Shown piece after piece: positions 45,071-56,600 of a stretch of DNA of 64,000 bases. Each line of letters opens with the position of its first letter. The first letter of the stretch is position 1. This DNA comes from Takakia lepidozioides (lineage: Eukaryota > Streptophyta > Takakiopsida > Takakiales > Takakiaceae). Both the position numbers and the translations under genes were made by a program. Under the pieces are notes generated by a model that did no database searches, was not told the origin of the DNA, and saw only the letters and a list, made by a program, of their open reading frames with translations. The stretch lies in assembly GCA_030704615.1 (NCBI GenBank), contig CM060733.1, positions 30,008,001 through 30,072,000 on the forward strand. Direction: 5' to 3'.

Positions 45071-45657
45071 TTACAAAAGTATTTTTACAGGCTGAGTCTC
45101 AAATCCATATCATCTGCCAGAGCAATCCCTCACAGAAACTTGGTGGACAATGTTTCAGCACTGGAATTGTAAGCACAAATGACCAGGCAGTGGTTGCCAA
45201 GGGAGATAAGAGGGTCGTTTCTCTTAACAGGCGGCCTCCGAGAAAACAGGTGAAGCTGGGGAATGAAGTGGGACAGAGGCAAAATTGTGGGATGTAAATC
45301 ATTCAATGGGTCATACAATATCGGTGATTGACCAAGAACCTTCAGTTGGTAATATGATAGTAGGTGTCAATGTGACACCCTACAGGTGCTACTATTAGAG
45401 GGCCCGGTGTGTGATGAGGACCCAAAACTCAATCAAGCAGGAACCCTATGATTCTTCAATCAATGATCTTTGTTTAGGACCCGCTCTCATAAGAGTGTAA
45501 GCACAGCTAAGTTGAGGTACGCTAATGCTTACCTTCACCACTCTGTATCCTGACAAATTATGAGGGTGCAGTGTCAACTGCCAAAGTAGCACAAAAATTT
45601 GATGATGGGGTGAAGGCCCCATGAGGTGCTAATGTGACACATTTTGAGTCGTGACAA

Positions 45658-48600
45658 CTAAAACCGTAGCCATTTTTTCTCCTTCTCCTTTTTGTGCACA
45701 GCATTGGTCGTAGACAAATGGGCTGCCTCGGCAGACAAGAGTGCCTTGTGAGCTTCCTCCAATTTGCGGCCAACAGCATCAAACACTGCTTTGTCTTTGC
45801 GATTGCGCACAGCCATCTCCTCTAGCTTGCTCACTTTGCTCCGGAGCTCCTTTATCTCATCTTCATGTGCAAGTAGTGTGTGACGATCAACATTGTGTAC
45901 CTCCACATTGATGGCTGCGGACTTGCTGCTGCTACCTTTCCTTTCAGACTTGCTGTGGGGCATATCCTGTTGCCCAGAAAGCTGTTGGTTAATGAAGTCA
46001 AAGACATCTGGGGGGCCATTACCCACTGTTTTGGCAGCCCGTGCTGCTGCCGCAAACTTTTTGTCGCGCTTCCGTTTTCCACCCCTTGACTTTTTCTTAC
46101 TAGCAGCATCCTGCTTGCTGGCTCCTCCTTGTCCACCTTGCCTATTCTCATTTACATATTCCAGCGATTGTTTAGCGGGCAGCACCTGGATGCGGATTGG
46201 CTGTGTAATACCCTGGCCAGTTTTGCCTAGGCCCATGCCCTCACAGAATCCCATGCTGGCCATCATCTTGGAGGCCATGCCACGTGTGTGTCTCTCCCAG
46301 TTGGCGAATGTCACTGTCTCTGTTTGTGGGCCTGAAAGAGATGCCCCAAATAAAGATGCCGACCCTTCCTTGTCACTGTCTCCTTGACTTGAATCCTCAT
46401 GATCGTCGGAGCTACTGTCTACCTCTCTATCACTTGCAGAGGCATGTTCAGATGCAGCTAGGTCATTTCTACTCACTTCCCTACGCCTTCCATCAGCACT
46501 AAACACAATCAAAGCATTTTGGTATGCCTCATCCCATGACTCAAGCTCTGCTGCTCTCCACAATCCATAGCCTGTGTCTGAATCACATGCCAGCACTGCG
46601 GAACCCAAAGGTATGTGCTCCCAATCTGGAGGTTTGAACTCATGCAGAGAATGCAATGGGAACTCCATTCCTGCAATTCCCCAGCACCATCTGCTGTAAA
46701 TGACTTGGTAGTAATACATGCCCATCCCCCTCAAGTGTTACCACCCTTAGAACCAAATCCTTCAGTGAGAAGCACATCAACACGAATGTTCCTAGAGATA
46801 CTGTAAAATGTCCTCGGACCTTGGCATACCGACCACGGTATCAAGGAGCAATTGATCTTAACCCCTGTGTTCCATAGCACACTTAAGAGAAAGAAAGTGT
46901 CATTCCAATGGCCATTGCTTACACAACTAAGTACCCATCTCCATACTAACATTAATTAGGCAATGGTACAACGAGTACAGTCAAAAAGTAGCCAATGGCG
47001 GGTTAGGACAAGGTCAGACAAGGGTTTTTTTTTTTTAATCGCAAGTCGACAGGTGTTAGAAGGGAGGGGGCTGGACACGTGTGGGCAGTGGAGGAGCGGC
47101 ACTTACAAACACAAACTGGAACATGAACCATAACTATATTAATGTTTGTCTCGATAAGTACCCATCTCCATGATCTCTCTTAAGTTCACTTTCCTATATG
47201 GGTGATAACCAGACAGACCAATCTTAATGTTACCCAAGGAACATCAATGCTCATGGATTGCAGGATGGATATTTGTCCCAAAATCTTGCAAAGTTGCAAG
47301 CACCAGAGTCATGATTTGGCGACCAAACATGGCAAGCCCAATACATACCATGTGACATACGGCAGTTCCCACCAAACCGGCATTGTTGCTGCAGGTAGAA
47401 TCTGCACATCTGCACATTGGCTGGACAGCATTAGCTCCTTTTGTTTTAGAAATCTCCACAACCATTGCCTGTTTAACTACCACTATAAGTGCAATTGAAA
47501 AGGCAAGTTGGGAAAGCAGCGCAGCAATACCTGGAACCTCTCAGCTGTGGGAGTGAGAAATGACACACGAGCAATGGCATCATCATCCATGCTACTAATG
47601 CCACCATTATACCACCGTCCATTAGTGTGTCGAAATCGGCATTTAGAACCCACTTCAAACAGCCGTGGGGGAACTACATCAAATGGGTCAGGCCTTGTAT
47701 GTAGCAGGATGGACCCATTGTTTTCTTCAGCAGGTCCCAAGCAACCATTTGTCTCCCTTAGCTGGGTCAAGGCATCCACTTCTCGATAAAGCCGTGCACC
47801 CTTAAGATGGAGGAGGCTTTCTTCTGCTTCCTTTACAGACACAACTAGCTCCTCCCGAACCTTTGAAACCAGCATCGTCCACATGGTCCACACACACAGA
47901 GCATTCATTAGACCATATGCACTAGTAGCCTTGTAGGCCTAGAACCTGCACCCAAGTGTGGACAAAGCAGAAAGGGACTTAGAGGTAGTTAGTTAGAGGC
48001 AGAGAGAACCCATAAGCCCATGTCAATGCCGCCAGCTCCAGTCAATTCCCATAGTGACTAGGGTAGCCTGTGCCGTTGGCCCAATTGTCTAGTGTCATGT
48101 AATTCCAAGTGCAATTCCCTATGTATCCAGAGACCCTCGTGTTTGGGAGATCTAGGCCTAGGGTAGCATGTGCCATTGGCCCATGTGTGAAGAATTGAAA
48201 TCTAAGCCAAGTGCAATCTCCTATGTATCCAAGTGCTTCTCCCATGTAGAGGCCCAAGTGAGACCTCACGGAGTGTCCAATGTCATCTAAGTCCAAGTGC
48301 CCCTATGCATCCCGAGACCTTGCAGTTTGGGAGATCTCCACGTCATTGTTCCAACAAAGCCCACTTTGCTATTTTGCAATCTCCCCTGTCAAGGCTTCAT
48401 ATATTGATATATCCACTTTGCTATTTTTTGCAAATTTCCAGCGACCAAGAGTACTTGAAATTCCAAATCCGGGCCAATCATTGCTCCAGGAAAGCCCACT
48501 TTGCTATTTTTAGTGAATTTTCCAGTGACCCAAAGTACTTGAAATTCCAAATCTCCCACTTGAAGGGCCAATCATTGCTCCAGGAAAGCCCGCTTTGCTT

Positions 48601-49809
48601 TTTTCGAGAATTTACAGCGACCCAAAGCACTTGAAATTCCACATCTCCCACACCGCAGGTCCAAAAATTATGAGACCAAGCCGGGGCACCCCTCCTCATC
48701 GAGGGCTTTCCAACGGCGCCAAGCACCAGGGCTGGGCCCCTGCGGTTTGGGAGATCTCAACCACGCTACAAAACAAAACAAAACAAAACAAAACAAAACA
48801 GAACAGAACTCTCGCTTCATATATTGATACGGGTGTACTTTATTGGGAATTTCCATGCATAGGAGCTCATATATACCCTGCTAAAGGCCTCCCGATGTCA
48901 TGCAGCTGATCTTACCCCCATCCATCAGATGACCCAGCAAGTTCTTTTGCTATAGAAGTCAGCCACATGTCCTTCACTGATCTATGCATCCCACGCATGC
49001 CAGAATTACCCTTGAGCCATTCCACAATATCGTACATTGATCAACGAAAAAACCTAAAAACTGAGGGTCGGTAAGCAGGCAAATGGGATCACAATACGCT
49101 GCCGTGGCTCCTGCGTGAAGGATACCAGACATTACGATGTGCACACCACAAATCTCCCATAAAGCGAGAGGAATTGGTGAAGACCCAAAGTGCCAAATGA
49201 CCGACCTCAATCCCCCATATCCTGAAGAACCCCAGCTGATACACCGAAGATAGTCCATCCCTCTCAGATGACTTTAGGGTTTTCACAAAACAGAGTAGGA
49301 GCCAAATCTGGTGGTGAAGCAGAAATTGACCAGCAACAAATGCATCGTAGATGTACTAGAAGAGTAGAATTATCCGTGATAGTGCAAAAAGAAACTGTTC
49401 TGCACCATCATGCGGGCTTGCCAGTGAGATGCTGGCACAAATGTGCGTGGACGGAGGTAACATGTCTCACCATCCGTGATGAGAAGAATCCACGCCTACC
49501 AGCCCCTCTTCCCCCTCTAGGAAACCCTCAAGCTTCTCATGTACCTCTCAGCACCCACCGTTTTCACCCATGAATTAAAATGTCAAATAACCTCAAGATT
49601 TCTGGCACCCAAAAATCTGACAAGATTCCTAATCCTCAGAGCCCGAATCAAGCATGAATTACAAAAGCTATGTGGAGGCGTACCAGCAGCAGGTCGGGAT
49701 TAGCAAGGTCCACAGAAAGTGCGTCATCCACAGCCGCAAGGGACGCACGCTGCTCCACCAGATGCTCCTCTAGCTCCTTCTCCAATGCTCCCTCTGTAAC
49801 TTCCTCCAT
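45658..49809 (-). CDS. CCCH zinc-finger, G-patch protein (ZGPAT-like)
   Basis: Four exons, 49809-49684, 47860-47531, 47409-47349 and 46670-45658, phase-compatible, 509 residues. Order: acidic helical N-terminus ([20 protein letters not shown]); a Tudor-like segment [20 protein letters not shown]; a C3H zinc finger [20 protein letters not shown] (C-x8-C-x5-C-x3-H), encoded mainly by the 61-nt third exon; a second Tudor-like stretch ([20 protein letters not shown]); a G-patch ([20 protein letters not shown], then TGQGI); a Lys-rich nuclear signal ([14 protein letters not shown]); and a C-terminal coiled coil. This architecture is nuclear and linked to transcription or RNA processing. Introns 1 and 3 are long, intron 1 (47861-49683) holding minisatellites. 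The exon 2 acceptor at 47861 has a weak pyrimidine tract and could be shifted. Confidence 0.88.
48050..48245. repeat. Imperfect tandem duplication, about 120-bp unit
   Basis: CTAGGGTAGC.TGTGCC.TTGGCCCA and AAGTGCAAT.TCCTATGTATCC each occur twice in the same order. Located in intron 1 of the CCCH/G-patch gene. Confidence 0.65.
48335..48660. repeat. Minisatellite of about 100-bp units
   Basis: About three and a half units share AAAGCCC(A/G)CTTTGCTATTTT, then CAGCGACC-like sequence, AAGTACTTGAAATTCC and AAATCTCCCA. The GGCCAATCATTGCTCCAGG header is present in two units. It lies in intron 1 of the CCCH/G-patch gene. Confidence 0.75.
48768..48801. repeat. (AAAAC)n pentanucleotide microsatellite
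   Basis: Six to seven AAAAC units, the last ones degenerating to AGAAC, in the same intron as the minisatellite. Confidence 0.85.
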
Positions 49810-49993
49810 CTCTCTCCTCTCTCTCCCTCTCCGAACTACCTACTTCCAATTGCACACGATAACAAGTGTTTATTTCCTGACCCACTCCGTTGTGAAATCT
49901 ACACCAAGGCATCCACAAGCTCTTGCTATTCTGACATTGAGCATTTCAGCGGTGCGTTTGGCTTTCTGATTGCCCCCTTTAGCCTTCGCTCCA

Positions 49994-50040
49994 TTATCCC
50001 ATATCGTTTGCACGGAGACCTGGATTCGACACGTATATAT
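49994..50040 (+). promoter_or_regulatory. Orphan snRNA-type promoter (USE plus TATA)
   Basis: TTATCCCATATCG (49994-50006) matches the upstream sequence element of the U2 gene in this window base for base (plant consensus RTCCCACATCG). TATATATA starts at 50034. The 27-base gap equals the gap in the U2 promoter (61685 to 61713). Predicted start is about 50065. It lies 185 bp from the ATG of the CCCH/G-patch gene, pointing the other way. Confidence 0.5.
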
Positions 50041-50064
50041 ACACTTAACATCGAAAGCCGACTT

Positions 50065-50300
50065 TCAAGCATCGGTACACTCTGATATCGTCCCGGGTCT
50101 ACGGGTCCTGGAGAAGGCCCAGTAGCCGCGGCCGACGAGGGTATATGCGAATGAAGTAAATGCGATTTGGTCGATAGGTAGTGAGCCCTGTGAAGCATAA
50201 ACCTCGAAGAATGGGTTATTGTAGTTTTCTCTACGACAAATTGTCGGACTCCACGGAGATAACCGTGAAGCTACTGTAGTCTTGGGGTGGAGTCTTATGT
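50065..50300 (+). ncRNA. Possible uncharacterised small RNA under the USE/TATA promoter
   Basis: This is the region where transcription from the promoter should begin. It does not match U1, U2, U4, U5, U6, U3, 7SL or telomerase RNA template by eye. It is GC-rich at about 50090-50135. An 8-bp stem GACTCCAC (about 50248) with GTGGAGTC (about 50286) closes a segment containing CACGG/CCGTG pairing. Ends are unknown. Confidence 0.25.
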
Positions 50301-51034
50301 CAGAGGGGCCACATGTGAATTCTATGCCCTAACGACGTGGCAGGGTTTTAAAGTGGCTCAAAGTGGCTCTCACACAGGTGGCACGTTTTAACAGGTCCAC
50401 GTTGGAAAAATCGGGCTCCTAAATACTCAACTACTGGCACTTTTTGGCAATTTTTTTTCGGATTTTATATGGCCGCCATGTCACAAACAGGCCATGTCAC
50501 ATCCATGAGAGCATCTCCTGGAGCACGGCAAAGACCCTTGGCGGGCGCTAATCTAGTTCCGCCGTCAAGGGTGGGGCCCAATCTAAACCCCAGCGGTGCA
50601 ATACAGCTAAAATATTTGTGGCAGGAATTGCCATTTGGCCCGCCACATTGGGCATATCTGGCGGGCTCCAAACCTGGCCTGCCTGATGTTTGAATCCCTT
50701 TCCTAACTTACATGTGTCTGCAACCCTCATTAATCTGCTGGCTAGATATTTTGCTAGTCTAGGGACTTCCTACAAACCCTGCTTCCATCTCTCAAAATAC
50801 ATTTTTTGGAATTCGCATTCTGCCATGATTGAAACCCAATGATACATGCCCTCTGTGAGCGAGGCTGGAACACCGCACCTCTGACCGTCACCACTGCGGG
50901 TGCTAGGGGCGGTGCTCATACCCATAATATCCAAGGTTTGAAAGATAATCTCAACCTACTACCCAAATACACTACACCTCTACTACGAGCCTTACATTTC
51001 ACGGCTATCACATCACTCACATCCCTAACCCTCA

Positions 51035-51158
51035 ACAAACGTAAGATTGAAAGTGGCCAGCTAGCCACTCTATGACAAACGTAAGATTGAAAGTGGCCAG
51101 CTAGCCACTCTATGACAAACGTAAGATTGAAAGTGGCCAGCTAGCCACTCTATGACAG
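51035..51158. repeat. 40-bp tandem repeat, three copies
   Basis: Three essentially identical units contain CAAACGTAAGATTGAAAGTG followed by GCCAGCTAGCCACTCTATGA. Perfect identity implies recent expansion. Confidence 0.9.
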
Positions 51159-51174
51159 GTTACGGTTATTTCTG

Positions 51175-51176
<2 letters not shown>

Positions 51177-51212
<36 letters not shown>
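51177..51212. repeat. (TA)n microsatellite
   Basis: About 17 uninterrupted TA units following the 40-bp tandem array; a shorter TA run follows at about 51213-51230. Confidence 0.9.
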
Positions 51213-51218
<6 letters not shown>

Positions 51219-51957
51219 GTATATATTTAAATTATACATATATACATACACAGGTATAAGCTAAAAATACATGTTGCCCGTCTATTCTTGTTGTCCGTTT
51301 GTCAATCCTTTGCCCGTGGTAAGGCTTGAGCCCAAGATAAGCCTAAGGGAGAGCAAGAGAGGGAGAGGGAGAGAGGGGAAGTCACGAAGCGCTTGTAAAA
51401 GCGGGATTGTCTCTCTTTGTGGATGTTGGTGCCAATATATGGCTATGTACATATACCAAACATGATACCAATGTAAGAGTATCAACGTGTAAAAGTTTGA
51501 TATATTAAACTTGTATAGAACACACATCCCAACTTCAATATGATAGCTTTGTAAGGGTATCGAAATTTTTGATAATTCTCAAGAAGCACATATTTTTTGT
51601 TTTCTTTGTCCTGGCCAGATACTAGTGTTAGGGGACTACATGGTGATGCAGGGGAAGCCTTTCATCAATTGTCAGGTTTGATTTTGTCTGTTTTTTTCGG
51701 AGCCAGCCATGTTTCTTTTGCCAGTGAATCACAGGAAGCTGCTGATCTGTCTCCGTCTCTGGCTCTCCCTTTCTCGCTAAGGCTGAGGGTGGTTTCACAA
51801 CTCCACAATTTCCTCAAGGGCACAAGAAAGAGGGCCAACAAGAATAGACAGGCAACATGTATTTTTAGCTTATACTCTTATATGTGTATAAATATAATTT
51901 GAATATATACATGTACATATATATTATATACAAAAATAAATTAAAAATTATAGATTA

Positions 51958-52070
51958 CAATTCAATTGAATTGTAGTCAGCAATTCAATTGAATTGCCAA
52001 CTAGCGATTCAATTGAATTGCAAATTAGGGTTAGTTCAATTGAATTGCCCTTGCAATTCAATTGAATTGC
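51958..52070. repeat. Array of CAATTCAATTGAATTG palindromes
   Basis: Five copies of the perfect palindrome or its TTCAATTGAA core: 51958-51973, 51981-51996, about 52007-52020, about 52034-52047 and 52054-52069. They are separated by unrelated 7-13 bp spacers (GTAGTCAG, CCAACTAGC, CAAATTAGGG, CCCTTG). Confidence 0.85.
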
Positions 52071-53617
52071 GCACTTTTAGGGGGTGATCAAGTGAATTGC
52101 GATGCATTTCACATCAAGGCCTTTTTGGAATTCCCTACCCACCCCCGAAAGGGGGTATCCACAAAGGGAAGAGGCTCTTATTTACGCTAGCTTCGGTTGG
52201 CGTCATATATATATATATATATACATATATGTTGGCCCGCCACATGTTTGAATCCCTTTCGTAACTACACATGTCTGCAACCCTCATTAATTCGCCACTT
52301 TGCCATGCTCTCTATAGCCTACCTATGCCAGCGCAGCAAGGCGAGCCCAAACCTGCCAGCCAAGGTAGCGAGGCACCAAGCTTGCACGGCAAGGGTTTTT
52401 ACTACTCCTCCGCAATCTTGGAAATTGGCCCCGCCAAACGGGCCCGTAGAATGCATTTGGCAGGGCATTTTGGCCTTGCACCGCTGGAGATGCTCTAAGT
52501 CGACTGCAACGCCATAGGGATTGAGCTTAGAGGAAGCAAAGGCCGCATAGCTTGTTGCTGAATCAACTGCTGCTCCATCAAGAATTGACCCTCTAAAGAC
52601 AGAAACAGCACCAAAGCTCTTCCCAAATGCGGAAACATGAGGAGAGCCCAGTTGCTCTCAACGTTTGACAGTTCGTGGGGAAAAATGGGTGTCTTCTGCA
52701 AGTGAATTTCTGACTCACGAGTTGTCTAGAACGGCTCCTGCCCTGACTGCTAGCAGTTCAGTCAGTGCTAGACTATCACTGGAGGTCGACGAAGCTGGAG
52801 GCACAGGCGTAGTTTTAGAAAAGGGAAATCGAGAGCTCAGTTGTCCTTTGACCCTCCTAAATGTAAGAGAGGTAGCATGTAGTTGTGTGCTCATTTGTAG
52901 CTTTTTTCCAGGACAACATCCCTCTCTCTCATATCTTCTCTTCCGAATTCCTATAGTTCTCTTGGTTTAGAGCATGGTCTCGTTTCTTAGCCTCCATGGC
53001 ATCTGTAAGGTTATTTTTTCCTTACCTTATTAATAAAGCTTTACAGAGCCTTTGTCCCTTGTTCTTTTGTATATATATATATATATGTATAGATCATTGA
53101 AACCTCATGGTCTTTTCAAATATTTGAAACGTCTAATTCATTTACATAACTAAGTTCTTCTTAGACTTTTCGCTGAATTTACGATGTCTCCCTCTTTCTC
53201 AAGCAATGTCAAATGTTACCACCGTATCTCATTAAAACTCAAGCTAATATTAACTCCCAAAAGAATAAAATTGATACATAACCCCAACATTTTTTGACAC
53301 ACTATTTGCTCATCTACAAAATTGATATAAAACCTCAAGAGACCTTGAATGCATAAAAGTTAAGTTTTGATGTGCATCATCCATATTCAACAGAAATAAG
53401 GGAATTCCATTATGGGTTTTTCTTCCTCCTCCTCTTTTATAATGACTTTTGGTAGTCTTGGATTGTGATCATGTAGCCACGTAGCTAACCATCTCTGACC
53501 ATAATTAAGATTCGTCAACATGATGATTTCATAGTGCAAAAAAGAGACATCATACTTTCATTTGTTTCATCGACAATTTTTAAAAACACATGAATTTCTT
53601 TCAATTGGCGTAATTTG

Positions 53618-56600
53618 TCAAAACAAATAAAACCCATTAATTTGGTATGAGGAGGATACAACTGCACTTGGTGTATCGCAAGCAGGTTTGGCTTTGGCAA
53701 GGGCTGTCAAGCCTTTAAGCAACACCGGCTGCACACCTACCTTAAAATAATCAGCTGCTTCTTTTGGAGTTGGATAAGGCTCCAATATCACTACAAAAAA
53801 AAATTGGACAATTTTGAAAATGACATTCGAGGACAAAAAAAAGAAGCCGGAGAGCTTAGAGTTTTTTTTAATGAAAAAAGACAAACAAAATTTATATGTC
53901 TACATGATGATGAAAGACCAAAAATAATATAATAGTTGGACCCCAATAAATAGCTCCTACCTAATTTCCTCCTCATTGCAAAATTACCTTTGTGAAAATA
54001 TTGAATATAGGGCATGACAGACAGATAGGAAAAATTGACTTTTGTTGGCTTAATTGGAACCTATTGCAAGCCTCTAATGAAAATGTTTGCAATTCTAAAA
54101 GTTGGTGGAAGTTGCCTAGTAATTTAGTTGCTTGAAGTAGAATATACCTGTTGGGAAGAAAAATTTGATTTCTTTTTCTGCATGAGTTGGGGTATCACTA
54201 CTGTGGATTGTATTCATTCGTCCATCTACTCCATATAATGCACGGATCCTGCCACATGCGATAAATCATTATATAATAATCATTAATATAATATATTGTG
54301 ATGTATTATTATCCAAGCCATATTTGACAGTGTAGATAAGATTTGTGGTTAGCTGTTGGTGAGGCGTTGCATCAAATTTGTGGTTTAATTTGCCGACTAA
54401 CATAACTAATTTGTTGCGTTGTCTAACTTTTTTATTGAAGTCTTTTTTTGTTAATCCTCGCGAGTCGTAATATTTGCAACACATTTCACAATGACTTTAT
54501 TTTTATTTTATTTTATACCATAAATAATGTTCCAAAAACTACATTCATGGAAATATGAAGCCGATTGTACAAACCTCGGGCCTTTATGTTTCTCATTGCA
54601 TCTTTGTAAAAATATACTAAGTCAATTCTAGCTCATCAATGATGCCCATGGGCATTGGACAGTATAATCAAATATTAACACTAGCTTTTCATAAGTCAGG
54701 ACCATTTGATCAAATTGAATGACACCTACAACTCCCGGACCCTGGTTGAGCAACCCAGGTATCGTTCTCATCATAGATCAATTCAGAACATGTAATATAG
54801 TTTCGCAAGAGATGTAATATAGGTGAAATGTACCTATGGCGCAATTGTGTGCTAATCCTTGAATAGCAAACATGAAACAAATGAGGGAGTGAGACCCAAT
54901 ACGTTTGAGGAGCTTCTCTTCGAGCACGATTTGAATCTTTTGGGCCAATGAGCGCTCGGAATGCTCGACAACAATTATCCCTCACCAACACCATGACATG
55001 TACTGACCGACTGTCTTTTCACCACCCACATAACATTAAAATAAATAATCATAATGTCTTACTGTTAACATCTCACATATGTTTGCATGAAAGATGTATT
55101 GTGTCTCCAATGGACTTCTTAAATTGGTATTACAATAGCAACTAAGAACCTGAACATATAAGTGATGACATTTGAATATGACTAAAACTAGACTTACTTG
55201 AAAGGTTCCTGGTTGTAATTTCAATATATTATTCATAATATACAGGATTAAAGAAAATCTAGATGTGGTAGGTTGAGACTGAAAGGGGGGATCATAGTTG
55301 TGCCTCAAGGAAACAACCGGATTTTTTATGCATCCGTTGCTTGGTTGTAAATGGTGCACAAGTTCTCACATTGATTGAGATGGATATCTGATCAGATTTC
55401 CCCATCATACAAAGGCAATGGTGGCCTCGTTTTGCTTGCTGCCATAGCCATTGGTGCTAGTATCCAATTGCTTAGTAGGGCACATAGTCCCCCCTCAAAT
55501 ATGACGTCCAAAACCATATGTTGTAAGCAAAGCGTAATAGGAGAATCATTCAAACCCCTTGTTGGATGTCATAAAGGCGTCCGCCGTCACCAGAAGGTTG
55601 CTCTTTGGGATCAAGAGACACCATAATTTATGCTTGCTAATTCGGCGTTCGTCCACATTATAAATATATAACCTCACTTGAGGACTCCAAAGTCCCCAAG
55701 TACCTACACATTGGTTTACCTAATGACCCTTTTTTATAATTGGGTTGGTTATAATAGATGATATTTTGCATGCAACATACATATGTGATTTTGAACCCAC
55801 AACATCAATAATATGACAACTTGTTGTCTAACCACAAGGCCATTTGATGGATGTTGTTTTAAGACATGATGTAATAACAGTAATTGTCTTTGATAAAAAA
55901 AATATTCTTAAACATGTGACGCACATAAACACACCTTATCATGAACCGAATAAGAGTTTCAAAATATGGCATTTTCGCATGGACATGATAAAATTGTTCT
56001 GCTCTCACACGTGTGAACTGTAGTAAGAAAAGAAATTTTCTTATCAACAAAATATCTCCGGAACTAAAGATGAAATTGGACTATTAGGCCACTATTTGTT
56101 TTTCTTTTTTTTCAGTCCATTATTAATCCAAATTGGTAACAAAATTTAATATTAATCTTTTTTAGTTTTTTTAATGTTATATTTAATATGGTAGAATTTT
56201 TTTTATTTTTATTTTTATTTTTTTCTTCTTCTGGGTGATAAGATCTAAATAGAAATAATCATTTGTCAGACTTGTACAATGTAATTTGATATGCTCCATT
56301 TGTCCACAATATAGATCAACCAGCCTTACATGAATCTACTTTAGGGTTTGCAATTATCTCAAAATTAAGTATATTTATTGTATACTTGAACTAATAAATA
56401 ACATATTAATACATAACAAAAACTTTGAATTGGAACTTTAATGCTACTACAAAAATAAAATGTCATTGTACTCATATTGCTTATCTAGGTCATAGAGAGA
56501 GAAGACTCCGGCCGAAGCCGGCGTAACTAAGAGCCACTTGGCTACCGCCCTTTCGGGGGTGGGCCCTATCTAGGTCATATATATATAAACCAAGGGTCGA

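Larger units (their letters stand above)
50508..52496. mobile_element. Candidate non-autonomous TIR element (about 2 kb)
   Basis: The block is bounded by a perfect 11-bp inverted repeat: AGAGCATCTCC at 50508-50518 and GGAGATGCTCT at 52486-52496. Both ends are GC-rich with GGCGGG/CCCGCC motifs and an AGCGGTGCAA segment. The sequence TGTTTGAATCCCTTTC.TAAC, then CTGCAACCCTCATTAAT, occurs near both ends (50688 and 52246) in direct orientation. The interior has tandem repeats, TA microsatellites and palindromes, but no transposase. No clear target-site duplication was found. Confidence 0.45.

Noticed and set aside
50065-50300. Telomerase RNA under the orphan USE promoter
   Set aside because: No CTAAACCCTAAA-type template is present in the likely transcript.
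51035-51158. CRISPR-like array
   Set aside because: The units are adjacent perfect 40-bp tandems with no distinct spacers, in a eukaryotic genome.
52495-52970. Small ORFs on both strands near 52.5-53.0 kb (for example a Leu/Gln-rich minus ORF)
   Set aside because: They look partly protein-like, but there is no domain, no splice partner and overlapping opposite-strand ORFs; not supportable as genes.
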